DNA from: Brachycybe producta
Taxonomy: Eukaryota > Arthropoda > Diplopoda > Playtdesmida > Andrognathidae
DNA length: 64,000 bases
Assembly: GCA_036925085.1 (NCBI GenBank)
Contig: JAUPFP010000002.1
Coordinates: 7,723,890 to 7,787,889 of the forward strand
Direction of reading: 5' to 3'
A program made the position numbers and the translations under genes. The notes beneath the pieces were generated by a model. That model ran no database searches, was not told where the DNA came from, and saw nothing but the letters and a program-made list of their open reading frames with translations. Shown here one piece after another: positions 34,475-45,837 of the stretch (positions within the stretch are counted from its first letter, which is position 1; every line of letters starts with the position of its first letter).

Positions 34475-34782
34475 TACCTAGTACACACACCTGATAATTT
34501 AAATGCATTTAAATAATAAACGTGTTCTACAGAGCCATCTGTGAAGGACAAAGAAACAATATGTCGATTTTAATTTATTCAGTTAATAATCTCCAAAATA
34601 TTGAATTAATACTTAAATATAACTAATTAAACTATCGACAAAATATTGATTTAGTATTTCAATTTTAAAATATTAACAATAAAGTCAATTTTTATTTGGT
34701 GTTCATGTCCTTAACTGGATTCCGTATAATTCACCTTAACACATTTAATTTGAATTCATTTAACTCATGTGTGTACAAGGTC
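34475..34782 (-). mobile_element. Family C Harbinger-like MITE, copy 4
   Basis: TACCTAGTACACACACCTGA at the left, GTGTGTACAAGGTC at the right. TAA precedes it at 34472-34474; the right flank TAC matches at two of three bases. The body matches copy 2. Confidence 0.75.
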
Positions 34783-34914
34783 TACAATGGTTATAAGTTT
34801 GTTTAGAATCGGTAGTTTTGCAAAATGTCTAGGAAATATGTAGAATTTTTATTTATATTCAACTTTTGAGTTGGTATATCTAAACTTATAAAGTCAATAT
34901 AATTGAAGATTTTC

Positions 34915-34952
<38 letters not shown>

Positions 34953-35549
34953 TGACACAGCTGTGAAAATGCAATTTTCTCTTCCATAATTTCTGAAAGT
35001 TAATCGTTTTTCTGTTTAATTTCATCATGATATTGTTGAGCTCATTGTTTTTTTTTTTAAACATGCTCTATTGTCTTGCAATCTAATTCATTATTCTTTT
35101 TGATTTAACTTTTAATATAAGAACCTCCAACTGAGTAAATTGATTTTTTGTTTGTTGCGTTCCAGAGTATAGGCGGCGGGTCCTTTTTTTCTTCTTTTGT
35201 TCTTTCTTATCTTCATTAATTGATTAATAAATAACCCTCGAGATTGGAGTTTCTCTCTTACTCTCTCTTCTCTCTGGGGTTCCAACCTCAACCTGGTTCT
35301 TATCATCCATGAAATTCAGAGTTCTTCTTAAAAACCTTTTACGATTCGTATTTTTTTTTTCGTTCAGTGAGAAAAGAGAGAAGAAGAAGAAAAAAATGGA
35401 AAAAATAGAAATTGGAAGTTTAATAGGATTTGTTTGCAGTTGAATTTCAAATGTAGGCCTACTTCTGAATTTATTTTAGTTGAATTCGTATTTACTGTAT
35501 ATTTTACAGGGTGCGGTATAGAGGAAAAGCATGTTTTTCAAATAGTAAA
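34783..35549. other. Intronic stretch without recognised gene
   Basis: Contains a (TC)n tract at 34915-34948. Otherwise AT-rich with no gene. Confidence 0.5.
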
Positions 35550-36410
35550 AACTAGAAGTGGGACGAATCCGAATCCTGAAAGGTTCTCGAATCTTTTGAA
35601 TCCGAATCCTGAAAGGTTCTCGAATCTTTCGAATCCGAATCCTGAAAGGTTCTCGAATCTTTCGAATCCGAATCCTGAAAGGTTCTCGAATCTTTCGAAT
35701 CCGAATCCTGAAAGGTTCTCGAATCTTTCGAATCCGAATCCTGAAAGGTTCTCGAATCTTTCGAATCCGAATCCTGAAAGGTTCTCGAATCTTTCGAATC
35801 CGAATCCTGAAAGGTTCTCGAATCTTTCGAATCCGAATCCTGAAAGGTTCTCGAATCTTTCGAATCCGAATCCTGAAAGGTTCTCGAATCTTTCGAATCC
35901 GAATCCTGAAAGGTTCTCGAATCTTTCGAATCCGAATCCTGAAAGGTTCTCGAATCTTTCGAATCCGAATCCTGAAAGGTTCTCGAATCTTTCGAATCCG
36001 AATCCTGAAAGGTTCTCGAATCTTTCGAATCCGAATCCTGAAAGGTTCTCGAATCTTTCGAATCCGAATCCTGAAAGGTTCTCGAATCTTTCGAATCCGA
36101 ATCCTGAAAGGTTCTCGAATCTTTCGAATCCGAATCCTGAAAGGTTCTCGAATCTTTCGAATCCGAATCCTGAAAGGTTCTCGAATCTTTCGAATCCGAA
36201 TCCTGAAAAGTTCTCGAATCTTTCGAATCCTTCATAAAAGAATCCTATATTATTCATTAAGAAGATACAAATAAATGAAATTATATTAAATATTAAATTA
36301 TATATTAATAATAAAAAAAAACAGTATGGCATTCAGGGTCGCCACAACGTGATCCATTGGTGATTCGAGTCAACCACCAAAATTTCAACAATCGCCGTTT
36401 TTGTTGTTAG
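35550..36410 (+). repeat. Dispersed element with 20-unit, 33-bp minisatellite
   Basis: The tandem array is 35566-36225: 20 units of 33 bp built around TCCGAATCCTGAAAGGTTCT and CGAATCTTTCGAA. Units are almost identical. The single differences I see are CTTTTG in the first unit and AAAAGTTC in the last. Because 33 is divisible by 3 and the unit has no stop in several frames, 227-267-codon frames appear on both strands (NPNPERFSNLS units on the + strand). I do not regard these as genes. The flanks match the single-unit copy at 4330-4565. Confidence 0.85.
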
Positions 36411-37086
36411 TAAACGCTTCTATTGGACGTCAATGAAGTTAAAATTAATTTTACCAAAGTTTTTAACAATTTTTTAAGGTTAGGATTCGAAAGTTCCGAA
36501 AGACGAAAAAAGCGCGAAGATTCGAGTTTACTAATCTGCAATATTCGCGGGATTCGAATGTCCAATCCTTATAGAAAACATTTTGAAGGCATTGTTGAGT
36601 TTATTGAAGCATTGGGGGGGGGGGGGAGGAAGAGGAGGGGCCATGAAAAATGTTAGGTATGAAGGACGACTTCCTATCGGCGAATAACAATTAATTCGGT
36701 GCGTCAAGAACTAATTTCACTTGTTTATTTTCTGTATAGTTTCAGTGAGGTAAATAGAATAAGTGGGATTTTTTTTCAGCGTGTGTGATCTATCTTTCTA
36801 AGAGCTAGAAGTAGGTTTTTGTGTGGCGGCTGCGCGTTCGAATGCCTAAAAGTTATTCGAAAGCAACACTTTTGAATAATAAGTTATATTATGCAAATGA
36901 ACCTAAGCAATGATTCAGTGATCACTCTACCAAGATATACGATTGAATGGGTTCATAAAGTGAATTTGATTTTGATTTCGTGTGAAGTGCAAATAAACTT
37001 AATATAATCAATATTTTTTTTTTGTATTTGGGTAATTCACTCCTTTGGCCACATTTTAAATTTCGGGGGATCAATTTTCTCTTTTT

Positions 37087-37090
<4 letters not shown>
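36411..37090. other. Intronic stretch without recognised gene
   Basis: Just right of the minisatellite, TTCGAAAGTTCCGAAAG and GGGATTCGAATGTCC may be a degenerate continuation of the same element. A poly-G run lies at 36615. A family-F-like end, CAGCGTGTGTGATCTATC, lies near 36778. No gene. Confidence 0.45.

Positions 37091-37151
<61 letters not shown>
37091..37151. repeat. (GA)n microsatellite
   Basis: About 60 bp of nearly pure GA; a second impure block lies at 37240-37295. Confidence 0.9.
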
Positions 37152-37509
37152 ATGTAATTTTTGTCTTATTACAAATTCTCTCTTTGAATCCTCTACTTAA
37201 TATTCATGTTGTGATCTCACAATTTGCATGTAGGCCTAAAGGAGAGATAGAGAGATAGATATATATAGAGAGAAAGAAAGAGAGAGAGAGAGAAAACAAA
37301 TTGAATTTCTGCTGCATAAGAAATGCTACTTCTTTTTGTTCTTTTTTCATTATTTTGGTGACAAAATCAGTTTTTTTTTTCTATTGTATTTTAAAATCAT
37401 TCGTGGAGAGTCAATTGCAGTAATTTTTGATTAAAAGTTAACAGCCAGTTAAGACATTTTATAAGCAGCTATTAAAATAAGCTAGTGAAGGAAAGAACAA
37501 TAAACTTTT

Positions 37510-38066
37510 AAGGCCTGAACCACACATGCGTAAAACAAGCAGATAATATTAACAGAATTTTTTTTAAAAAAATCAGAATAACATTTTCTGTATATTTCTG
37601 TGTTCTGTTGCGTTCAAGAGTTCTTACACGTGCACATTACAATAAATAGCACATCAAGAACATTTTTGAGTTTATAGAAAAGAATTGGACAAGGAGCAGA
37701 ATGATGCGCGTCTCTCTAGGACGCCTTTCTATTGGCTGACATAGTGTATTTCCGCGTGGCAGAAAGACACAATTTCACCTTTTTTCGGCTTAACTTTAAA
37801 AAATAAGAGTGGATTTATTCAAATTAGGTAAATTTCTTTTTCAGTTGGGATTTTTTTTTCTTCATGTCTGCCAAAATCCCATATGCAGAAAATGGCAACT
37901 GAAAATTTTTACTGAGAATAGATGTTAGCTCATTTAAATAATCCTATTCTATTTATTTGGCAGAAAGTAGGCAGAAAGAAAGTGAGATTGTTTCAACTTT
38001 CTTTTAAAATAAGAAAAATTTCTAATTTCAGTTAGCCATTTTCTTTCTGCATGTGTTAGACCCTCG
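37510..38066. mobile_element. Family F element
   Basis: The left end AAGGCCTGAACCACACATGC with AAACAAGCAG is answered by TTTCTTTCTGCATGTGTTAG at the right. The middle has TTTCTATTGGCTGACATAGT, a landmark shared with copies at 39031, 42951 and 52394. Confidence 0.65.
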
Positions 38067-38084
38067 ACCTAACTATTTATTCTG

Positions 38085-38410
38085 CATTTCGGAAGCAACC
38101 AGTAAGAACTTAAACAAAATATTTTCTAAAAGCTAGAAGAGTAAACGAATCATTGGTAGTTAATTTCATGTTGATACCTTTTAAGAATAAAAAAAAAACT
38201 TTTATGGCAATTTCAGATTGCCATCGTTTTTCACTTCAATTTGCCCAAATAATAAAACGTAAGTCATTTTATCAAAATGCCAATAAAAAGTTTATTTTTA
38301 AAGATTTCAACATGAAAGTCCCCTTTAGTGATTCAGTTACTTCTAGTTTTTTTTAAAAACACTTTCTAGTTTTTTTTTTCTTTCTTAAAGTTGCTTCTTG
38401 TTCTTAAAGC
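38085..38410 (+). mobile_element. Family D element
   Basis: TTCTGCATTTCGGAAGCAAC, AAAAGCTAGAAGAGTAAACG, the complementary right half with GATTTCAACATGAAAGTCCC and TTACTTCTAGTTTTTTTTAA. The 5' end overlaps the end of the neighbouring family-F copy within a few bases. Confidence 0.6.
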
Positions 38411-38825
38411 TGAAATAGTTTTTATGGTGTTCTACAGTATGTACACAGTGTGGCAACGTTATTAAGTTTTTCCTCATCTGTTTTGGCAATTTCGCAATGT
38501 CGTTGTTAGTTTTTTTTTTTAAATCGGCTTAAATGGAATTTCTGAACTGACCACAAGATGCCTTTAAAGCCACTCAAAATAAAAAAGTAGCCTTATATTA
38601 GAACTATAAAGGTATTTCCAAGTTCCATTTCCGTTTGGGATTTACGAGGGAGATGAAATTTATCAGTATGTTGCATCCGCTATCTTTTATGTTATTTGCA
38701 GTATATACATATATGTATACATAGTATAAAAAAAAATAACACATATAAAGAAGAGCCCAGGTTACCTCACAAATCGATATATAGATCGAAAAGTATTTTG
38801 ACATCATATTTGTAAAGTTGCATTT

Positions 38826-38874
<49 letters not shown>
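38826..38874. repeat. (TTG)n microsatellite
   Basis: About 16 uninterrupted TTG units. Confidence 0.95.
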
Positions 38875-39030
38875 CAAGATATTTGTGAAATTATTTCACT
38901 CTTTTCTTTGTAAATAAGTTTTTATTTATAAGAATGTTGTGAGGATGTGTTCATATCTCTTATGATGATTTTAAGTACAAAGAGACAATTCTGTAACAAA
39001 GAAAAAAAAACACACCTAAATTTGACAAAA

Positions 39031-39728
39031 GCTGGATCACACATGTATAAAAACAAGCAGAAAAAAAAAACTGAAATAGAAAATTCAGAATAAAATTTCA
39101 GCTAATTCATTCGCATTCAAAGAGTTGACAGACATTTTAAGGCCTTGCTTTAGACCTCAATGAACAGAACTCTGAAAAAAAAAACTTCTGAAAATTACAA
39201 TTACTCTTATGTAATTCAGCGCCATCTAGCTACAAATTGTGACTTTTTTTTCTCTTGTTTTCCGTTATGTATTTTTAGAGTTTTATTTCAATTTTCAGAG
39301 TTTTCTGAAATATTGTTTGCAATGTTATTTCAAGAGTTTTTGTATTTTAAACTCTGAAATGATAGTTTTTAGATAATACTTTGACCTTGATTCAGTTTTC
39401 CATTATACCATTTATTATAATTTTTCAATTTATTAAGTGGAATTTATGCTTTCCGATGTTTTTTCAGAGATCTTTTTTTCGAGCTCTAGAAAGGCAATTA
39501 GAACAGAAAACATTTCAAGAATATTGTTGAATTTATTGAACAGAGGGTGTCATAAAAAATAATGTTACTGAAAAATGGCTTTCTATTGGTTGATAGAATG
39601 TAAATAGCTGTGGCAAAAAAGAAATTTTTTTCTGCATATGTTCAAGCAGATATATAGAATTATTTGTATTATGAGCGTAGATAAATTCCTTTTTCAGTGG
39701 AATTTTTTTTTCTGCATGTGGGAACCGT
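39031..39728. mobile_element. Family F element
   Basis: Left GCTGGATCACACATGTATAA with AAACAAGCAGAAAA; right TTTTTTCTGCATGTGGGAAC. The middle contains TTTCTATTGGTTGATAGAAT. Longer than other copies, perhaps through internal T/A expansion. Confidence 0.6.
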
Positions 39729-39931
39729 TTTCTTCACGTTCTGTATTCTAGAATGTTACGTAAAGATAAGATCAAACAAAGCTAAACTGAACAAGAGCTG
39801 AAATTCAGAACAGCTAAACTGAACACAAACAAAAACCTGCAAACAGCTAAGCTTTGCAAAAGATAAGCTGAACAAAAAGCTAAACTGAACAAGAACAAAA
39901 TTTGAAAATAGCTAAACTTAATGAGAGCAAA

Positions 39932-40184
39932 TACCTTGTACACACATTCATGAGTTAAATGAATTCAAATTAAATGTGTTAGGTGAATTATACGGAATCC
40001 AGTTAAGGACATGAACACCAAATAAAAATTGACTTTATTATTAATAATTTAAATTGAAATACTAAATCAATAGTTTATATTTTTATATTTAAGTATTAAC
40101 TCAATATTTTCAGATTATTAACTGAAGAAATTGAATTCGACATGTTGTTTGTTTGCCCTTAAATTATCAGGTGTGTACTAGGTA
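39932..40184 (+). mobile_element. Family C Harbinger-like MITE, copy 5
   Basis: TACCTTGTACACACATTCAT at the left, GTGTGTACTAGGTA at the right, followed by TAA. The left flank is AAA, so the duplication is imperfect. The segment between GTTTGCCCTT and AAATTATCAGG is shortened compared with copy 1. Confidence 0.7.
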
Positions 40185-41089
40185 TAAGCTAAGCAAGTGC
40201 TGAACTTAAAATGTCATACTATATAAGGTGTTGCCTGAAGCAACCTCCAATTTTTCAAAAGTTAATTGAAAAAAAAAAAGATAAAAGGGTTAAAATGTGA
40301 CGTTTAAGATGAATTTTCTCGTTTATTTTCTAAGAGATGACGGCGAATATAGAGAGGTGGTGGAGGTCGAATGATGATGATCATTCTCTCCTCTCATAAA
40401 ACACATGTAAGTTCGTGGCTTTTATCTTCTTTTCTAAATCATTAAGAGACTAGAAATGAGATGCACTTTGTACCAGAGGCGATAATAATAATAATAATAG
40501 AAAAAGTAAAAGGAAAGAAAATGAATGCATCACTTAATTTATTAGCATAAAAAGAAGAGAGAGTTAATGCTAATTACGCTTACTTTTATGTACGCGCGAG
40601 TCTTATTTTCCATGGTTGTTTATAACCGTATTATGAGTCACGAATTTGAAAAGAAGCAGCCTCAGGAAGAAATGAACATCTGGTATTGAGAATATTATAG
40701 AAAACATAATGTGTCCTGAGAATTAAAAGGCGTACAAAAAAATTTGCATAAAATATTTTTTATCATTTCGATGTATGTTTGTGGCTCGCGAGCCACACTA
40801 TTAATTATAATTTAAAGTATGTCTAGTAAGCTTATATTAAATACAAGTATGAAAACTTCATTTAGGGGGTCAGAAATATACTTCTAAGGTGTGTGGGCGT
40901 GGCTTGTTCATTATTGATTTTTGTTTGATTTGAGCATTTTTTTTAATGTTGATGAACACGCATCAATTTTCTTAATTAATCTCTCTTAAGTGATTACAAC
41001 AAGAGTCATTGAATGAAATATATTCGATAGTTTCTTAATTTTAATATGTGTGGTGAACGTGTGTGTTTTCCTTATGGTTGTGTTATTAT
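40185..41089. other. Intronic stretch without recognised gene
   Basis: Contains an 18-bp perfect palindrome, TGTGGCTCGCGAGCCACA, at 40780-40797, and an (AAT)-like run near 40486. No gene. Confidence 0.5.
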
Positions 41090-41520
41090 TTTCTCGGTGT
41101 GTGTGTGTTATCTTTTTGTTTGCAATTGTGTTCTTTCTTTCTGTGCGTGTGTTTTTAAATTGTGTGTTCTGTTTCTTTCTGTGTGTGTGTTCTTATCTTG
41201 TGTGTGTGTTCTGTTTCTTTCTGTGCGTGTGTTCTCATCTTGTGTGTGTGTGTTCTGTTTCTTTCTGTGCGTGTGTTTTCATCCTCTCACTGTCCATCTC
41301 TGTGGTCTGTTTGTGTGTTTTTTTTCTGTGCGTGTGTTCTCATTTTGTTTGTGTGTTTTTTTTCTGTGCGTGTGTTCTCATTCTGTGTTTTCATTCTCTC
41401 TTTCCCTCTCTCTTGTTTCTGTCTGTCTTGTGTGTTTCGTTTCTTTGTGTGTTCTCTTTCTGTGTGTGTGTGTGTGTTCTCTTATTTCTGTGTATGTTTT
41501 TTTTTTCCTTCTGTTTGAAA
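41090..41520. repeat. TG-rich imperfect tandem repeat
   Basis: Repeated TTCTGTTTCTTTCTGTGCG and TGTGTTCTCATCTTGTG units of about 40-43 bp, drifting to TTTTTTTCTGTGCGTGTG. All three + frames stay open for long stretches and give Cys/Val/Phe/Leu-rich peptides of up to 210 codons. This is compositional, with no conserved domain, so it is not called as a gene. Confidence 0.8.
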
Positions 41521-41628
41521 AATGCACAGAAACAACAAATACAGAGTGTATATTTATATTTTTATATGTATCTTTTTTCTGTCTTGTTTTTCAAGTTCTT
41601 TTTTTCTGCTTGTGTGCGTATGTCTTTT

Positions 41629-41812
41629 AGAGAAGAATCACACAAACGTAAACAAAAAATCTCACAGAATTTCACTTTTTAAGACATTTAAACAGAAAGT
41701 GTCGTCTTATCTTTCAATGCAAAGGACCATAGGAATGTTCTGATTCTTTTTTTGTTATTCCTATTGCTGTTTTCGGATGGGTTTTTTTTTCGGTGTGTGT
41801 GATTCTTCCTCT
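41629..41812. mobile_element. Family F2 element
   Basis: The left end AGAAGAATCACACAAACG is answered by GGTGTGTGTGATTCTTCCT. The interior AAGGACCATAGGAATGTTC is shared with 21757-21920. Size is about 180 bp. Confidence 0.65.
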
Positions 41813-41888
41813 TAGTTTGTGTGTGTATGTGTTCTTATTTCTTGATTATGTGTTTGTGAACTTAGCCAAAGGATTGTTTAATAATAAT

Positions 41889-42116
41889 ATGGGTAGTAGG
41901 TAGTAGTAGTAGGTTGTAGTAGTAGTAGTAGTAGGTTGTAGTAGTAGTAGTAGTAGTAGGTTGTAGTAGTAGTAGTAGTAGTAGGTTGTAGTAGTAGTAG
42001 TAGTAGTAGTAGGTTGTAGTAGTAGTAGTAGTAGTAGGTTGTAGTAGTAGTAGTAGTAGGTTGTAGTAGTAGTAGTAGGTGGTGGTAGTAGTAGGTGGTG
42101 GTGGTAGTAGGTGGTG

Positions 42117-42195
<79 letters not shown>
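41889..42195. repeat. (TAG)n array with regular GGTTG interruptions
   Basis: TAG triplets broken at fairly even intervals by AGGTTGTAG, forming a higher-order unit of about 21-30 bp. A purer (TAG)n run follows at 42124-42195. Leu-rich or Ser-rich frames from it are artefacts. Confidence 0.9.
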
Positions 42196-42950
42196 GTCTA
42201 GCAGAAGTGGTGGTGTAAACATCACTTTAGTTTGCTGTGATTGCGTTCTTTCAGGGGTTATTGATGAGTTTGTGTGTCACTGTTGTTCATTGTTCTCTCT
42301 CTCAACTCTTCTTATGATTAAACCAATCTAATGGTGCTAGATAAACAGCATTTCTTTTTGTCTTGCAAGGTTATTGTTTTGAGTTGCTGGTCTTAATTGA
42401 TGTTTCTGCCAATTTCTGAGGTGATCTAATGATATTGGCAATAACTTAGGCCCAAATTCAAGAAAGATAAAAACTTAAGCCAAGGACACGCATGCAGAAA
42501 ACATGTAAGAAAACAGACTATTCTCCTGTTTTCAAGTGCAAGAAACAGAACAGACATGTTATAAATGAACCAATAGGATTGCAGCACATATGATGTCATT
42601 AAAACTATATTGTAGGCTTGTAATACACATATAAAACCTGTTTTTTCACAATAGATGGGGTGTTGAAATTCTGTTCAGCATGTGTGTTCATCACATGTAA
42701 GCAGAAAAAGAAAACAACCAGAAATTATTTTCCTTCTTTGGTTTTATTGTGGATTGTCTGTTTTATGTTTCTACATGTGTGTCTCTGACTTTGGTGTTTT
42801 CAGTTTGAAACTTTTAAAACTTTTGAACTTCAACCTTTTGAACGCCATTTTATCGAATTCCGTTTAACTCGATGTTGGAACCGGTGCGGCGCAATGAGTT
42901 CTAGTTGAAATTCAAGTGCCAAGTTTTTTATCTTTAATTTGAGAACTAGG
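42196..42950. other. Intronic stretch without recognised gene
   Basis: Between about 42480 and 42680, GGACACGCATGCAGAAAACA and CAGCATGTGTGTTCATCAC look like the ends of one more family-F copy. The rest shows nothing recognisable. Confidence 0.4.
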
Positions 42951-43292
42951 AATGGATCTCACATACATAAAACTAGCAGACAAATAGTCATAATAATAAA
43001 AAAATCATCATCATGAAGTTTCAGCGAAATTTTTGTTTTCTTTTCTGTTCAAAGGTTTTCACATATTACAGAGCAGAAAGAACCATCAAAGACATAAATT
43101 TATTTACATTTGTGGAGGAAATTTTCCCAAAAAGACGTCTTTCTATTGGCTGATAAAATGTAATTCAGCCACGACAAGTCGAATCAATTTCATCATTTTT
43201 TATTTCTGCATACAAGTATTTTCAGCCAATATTTAATTGGCTGAAATTCCTTTTTAAATTTGAATTTTTTTCTGTATGTGTGAACCATCCTT
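42951..43292. mobile_element. Family F element
   Basis: Left AATGGATCTCACATACATAA with AACTAGCAG; right TTTTTTCTGTATGTGTGAAC and CATCC. Contains CTTTCTATTGGCTGATAAAA in the middle. A compact copy of about 340 bp. Confidence 0.65.
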
Positions 43293-43786
43293 AACTGTCC
43301 ATTTCTTCTACAAACAAAGATGCTTGCAGTGATTGCCTACTTTAGGGAGTTGAACTATTTAATACTGTATGTAATGCTTCTGGAGTCGTTCTCTGGTGTT
43401 AGCAGTGGTTGCTGCCTTATCAGGATTCAGGAGGATAGAGAAAACAACAACAAAAAAGAATGTTTATGGTTCCACCCCCCCACGTTTTTAAAGGGGGTTA
43501 ACAAATCCGCTTCCTATTGGTTGATAAAAAAACCAGTGACGTCATTGACTTTATACACTAGCAACTATAGCAACTAGGGGAAAAATACACGAAAGAAAAA
43601 AGCTTGAAATTTAATTCTTGTGGCTTTCCTACTGTGCAAATAAACAGTCACTATTTTTAATAACAAATAAATCTAACAATTTTCTTTCAACTGTGGAATA
43701 CATTAAGGACCGTTTTTTTTTAAATAATAAATTTGACTGTAGTAAAACAAGTAGAACGCTTTTTTTTGTGTGTGATTCAACTTAAG

Positions 43787-44515
43787 TTTGAAACTAGAAG
43801 AGTTATCATTGCTCGTTTCCACTGCAAGAATGTACTGCAGTTAAATAACCATTGTTAATACAGTTTATACCTGGATAAAACGGAATCCTGTAGTTTCAGA
43901 CAATTTTTTTTTCCGTTCTGGCAGTTTTCCGTTTTATAGAGGTATAAAGTACACAAACTTAATTGGCATAAGTTCCACAGATGTTTCCTGTTTAGTCAGG
44001 TTTCTGTTTTATAAAGGTTTCTTTTTATCCAAGTTTTATTTTAGTTTAAAAGCTAGAAGTGATTCTTTTGTGTGTTTCCATTTCTAAACCACTTTTAAAT
44101 GTGATTTTCTGCAACTTCCAGTTGTGAATTTTCTGCAACTTCCAGTTGTGAATTTTCTGCAATTTTCGTTCCTCTTAATCCTTCGTCCTCTCTCACTATC
44201 CGCCATGTTGTTTGTAGGCTAAAATTTATTTAGACACAGGATATGACGTATTTTCATTCAATAATGTTGTTAACCACATTGTGTCAATGCAATTGGGTTA
44301 ACTTCATTGTTCAGAAATTAAACCATGGTTAACATAATGTTTCCACTAAGACTGTGGTTAACTTTTTTAAGTGCAGTTAATTTCTTTTTAATTGGAAACG
44401 AGATAATACAAGCAGACATTTTTTATTGAAAAAAAAAATGGATATGCCATTTTGAAACTTTGAAGGAGACTGTGTGATTCATTTACTCTTCTAGTTTCTA
44501 AAGTATACATTCAGT
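43787..44515 (+). mobile_element. Family D element split by another element
   Basis: The family-D left half (TTTGAAACTAGAAGAGTTAT) is followed at about 43813 by CTCGTTTCCACTG. The matching TTGGAAACGAG lies at 44391-44401. After that the family-D right half resumes (GATTCATTTACTCTTCTAGT, TTCTAAAGTATAC). So a roughly 590-bp element with CTCGTTTCCA ends appears to be nested inside family D. The insert has internal inverted motifs such as GTTAACC / GGTTAAC and two copies of a 24-25 bp unit (ATTTTCTGCAACTTCCAGTT) near 44105-44160. Confidence 0.55.
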
Positions 44516-45335
44516 GTTTCTACTTTTCTATGAAATTGTTTTCTAATTTAAATTTTTTTGTCAATTAAGAAATTGAGATTACTTTTTTTAATGAGAGAAA
44601 ACACATCTAAAAAAAAAACGAAGAATATCATGAATTTTTTATGTGCAAATAAAATAATCACACTTTCATCACTTCTAAAAAAAACAATGGTTAATATTGT
44701 TGTTCTGTCTCATTAATTTCTCATGATAAATTTTCATCATTTTAAAAGCGAACTGAAAGAAGAAGAAGAAGAAAAAAAAAATGGATTCATTCATTTCAAG
44801 CCTCATTTAACGTACATATTTGATGTGTAAGCTTATCAGTTTTTTTTTTCTCTCTCACTTTCTTTAAATAATTAATTGGATCCACTTTTAAACGCCTTGT
44901 CCATTAACTGTGTTGTTAAACTTCACTTGATTATGTGTCCTACATGTATACAAAAAGCATACATTTCGTCGTTTTTAAAAAAGTTTATCTTCCTCCTGTT
45001 TATTTATTTTCATTTCATTTCCAATTTTATATTTGTTTATGTTTGTTCATATTTTCTTTAACCCTTTTTTTTCCTTTATTATTATTTTTTTTAAAAATCC
45101 TTTCTCCTGTGTTGTTAGTTCCTTAAATTCCTTATTTTGTTCTTTTCTTAAAATCCTTTTTTCTTGTTCATCACAAGATGGTTTTAAATGAAATAGCTGA
45201 TTTTTCGAATTCTGGTTTAATTCTGTATTTCAGGCTAAACGCTAAATAGAAAATTAGAAATTGAAAGTTAGAAACTGGAACGGTTAGCCTGAATCTCGAG
45301 TAGCATTATTATATATTATTATTATATATATAATA

Positions 45336-45341
45336 TCGCAG

Positions 45342-45372
<31 letters not shown>

Positions 45373-45837
45373 GAGTAACAAAAAGCATTGAAGCACGTCG
45401 GAATTTATATAAATTTGAATAAATGAACAGTTTTTTTTTCTCAAGGTCAACTATATGTTGAACTCTTCCTTTGGAAAGTGTAGAAGGGGGGGAGAGAGAA
45501 AAAGTGGGAGGGGGTGACTGAAATTGAAATGAAAGGAGTAAAAAAAGGAACAAACGACGCGCATGCGCACACCAGAGAAAATGAAAAACTCATTTTCTCT
45601 TTCAAATATAAAAAGGGGAGGGGATAATAGTAGCAAAATTAAACTAGAATTTATCACAGGCAATTGTGCCCAGCATTTGAATTTCTTTTGCTCAGCTCTT
45701 TTATGAACGTCAACAATTTCTAATTGGTTTGTTACTTGGTCTGACGTCATAAAAGGGCGGAGGAAAAGAAATTCTAATACTGGGCACAATTGCCTGTGAA
45801 TTTTGCTCCCGTCATTTATGACGGGTTACCCCACTAG
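45336..45837 (+). mobile_element. Full-length non-autonomous Helitron (502 bp)
   Basis: Starts TCGCAGGTCTGTGTG after an A at 45335 and ends with the hairpin CCCGTCATTTATGACGGG, TTACCCCACTAG, before a T at 45838. This is the textbook Helitron arrangement: 5' TC, 3' hairpin, CTRR end, insertion between A and T, no target duplication. It has a (GT)n run near the 5' end and a 142-bp family-B palindrome near the 3' end. No Rep/helicase frame, so it depends on an autonomous partner elsewhere. Confidence 0.85.
45656..45797. mobile_element. Family B palindromic element inside the Helitron
   Basis: ACAGGCAATTGTGCCCAGCA and its complement TGGGCACAATTGCCTGT at the ends. The flanks GAATTTATC and GAATTTTGC match at seven of nine bases, consistent with a decayed 9-bp target duplication. 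Confidence 0.75.

Noticed and set aside
35434..36332. Frames of 227-267 codons on both strands with 11-residue repeats
   Set aside because: They are produced by a 33-bp tandem repeat with no stop in several frames on both strands. The flanks are AT-rich and match a non-coding dispersed repeat at 4330-4565.
41046..41682. Overlapping Cys/Val/Phe-rich frames of 118-210 codons
   Set aside because: Two or three frames of the same TG-rich tandem repeat are open at once. No conserved domain and no splice context.
41878..42225. Poly-Leu / poly-Thr and Ser-rich frames
   Set aside because: Result of the (TAG)n array.
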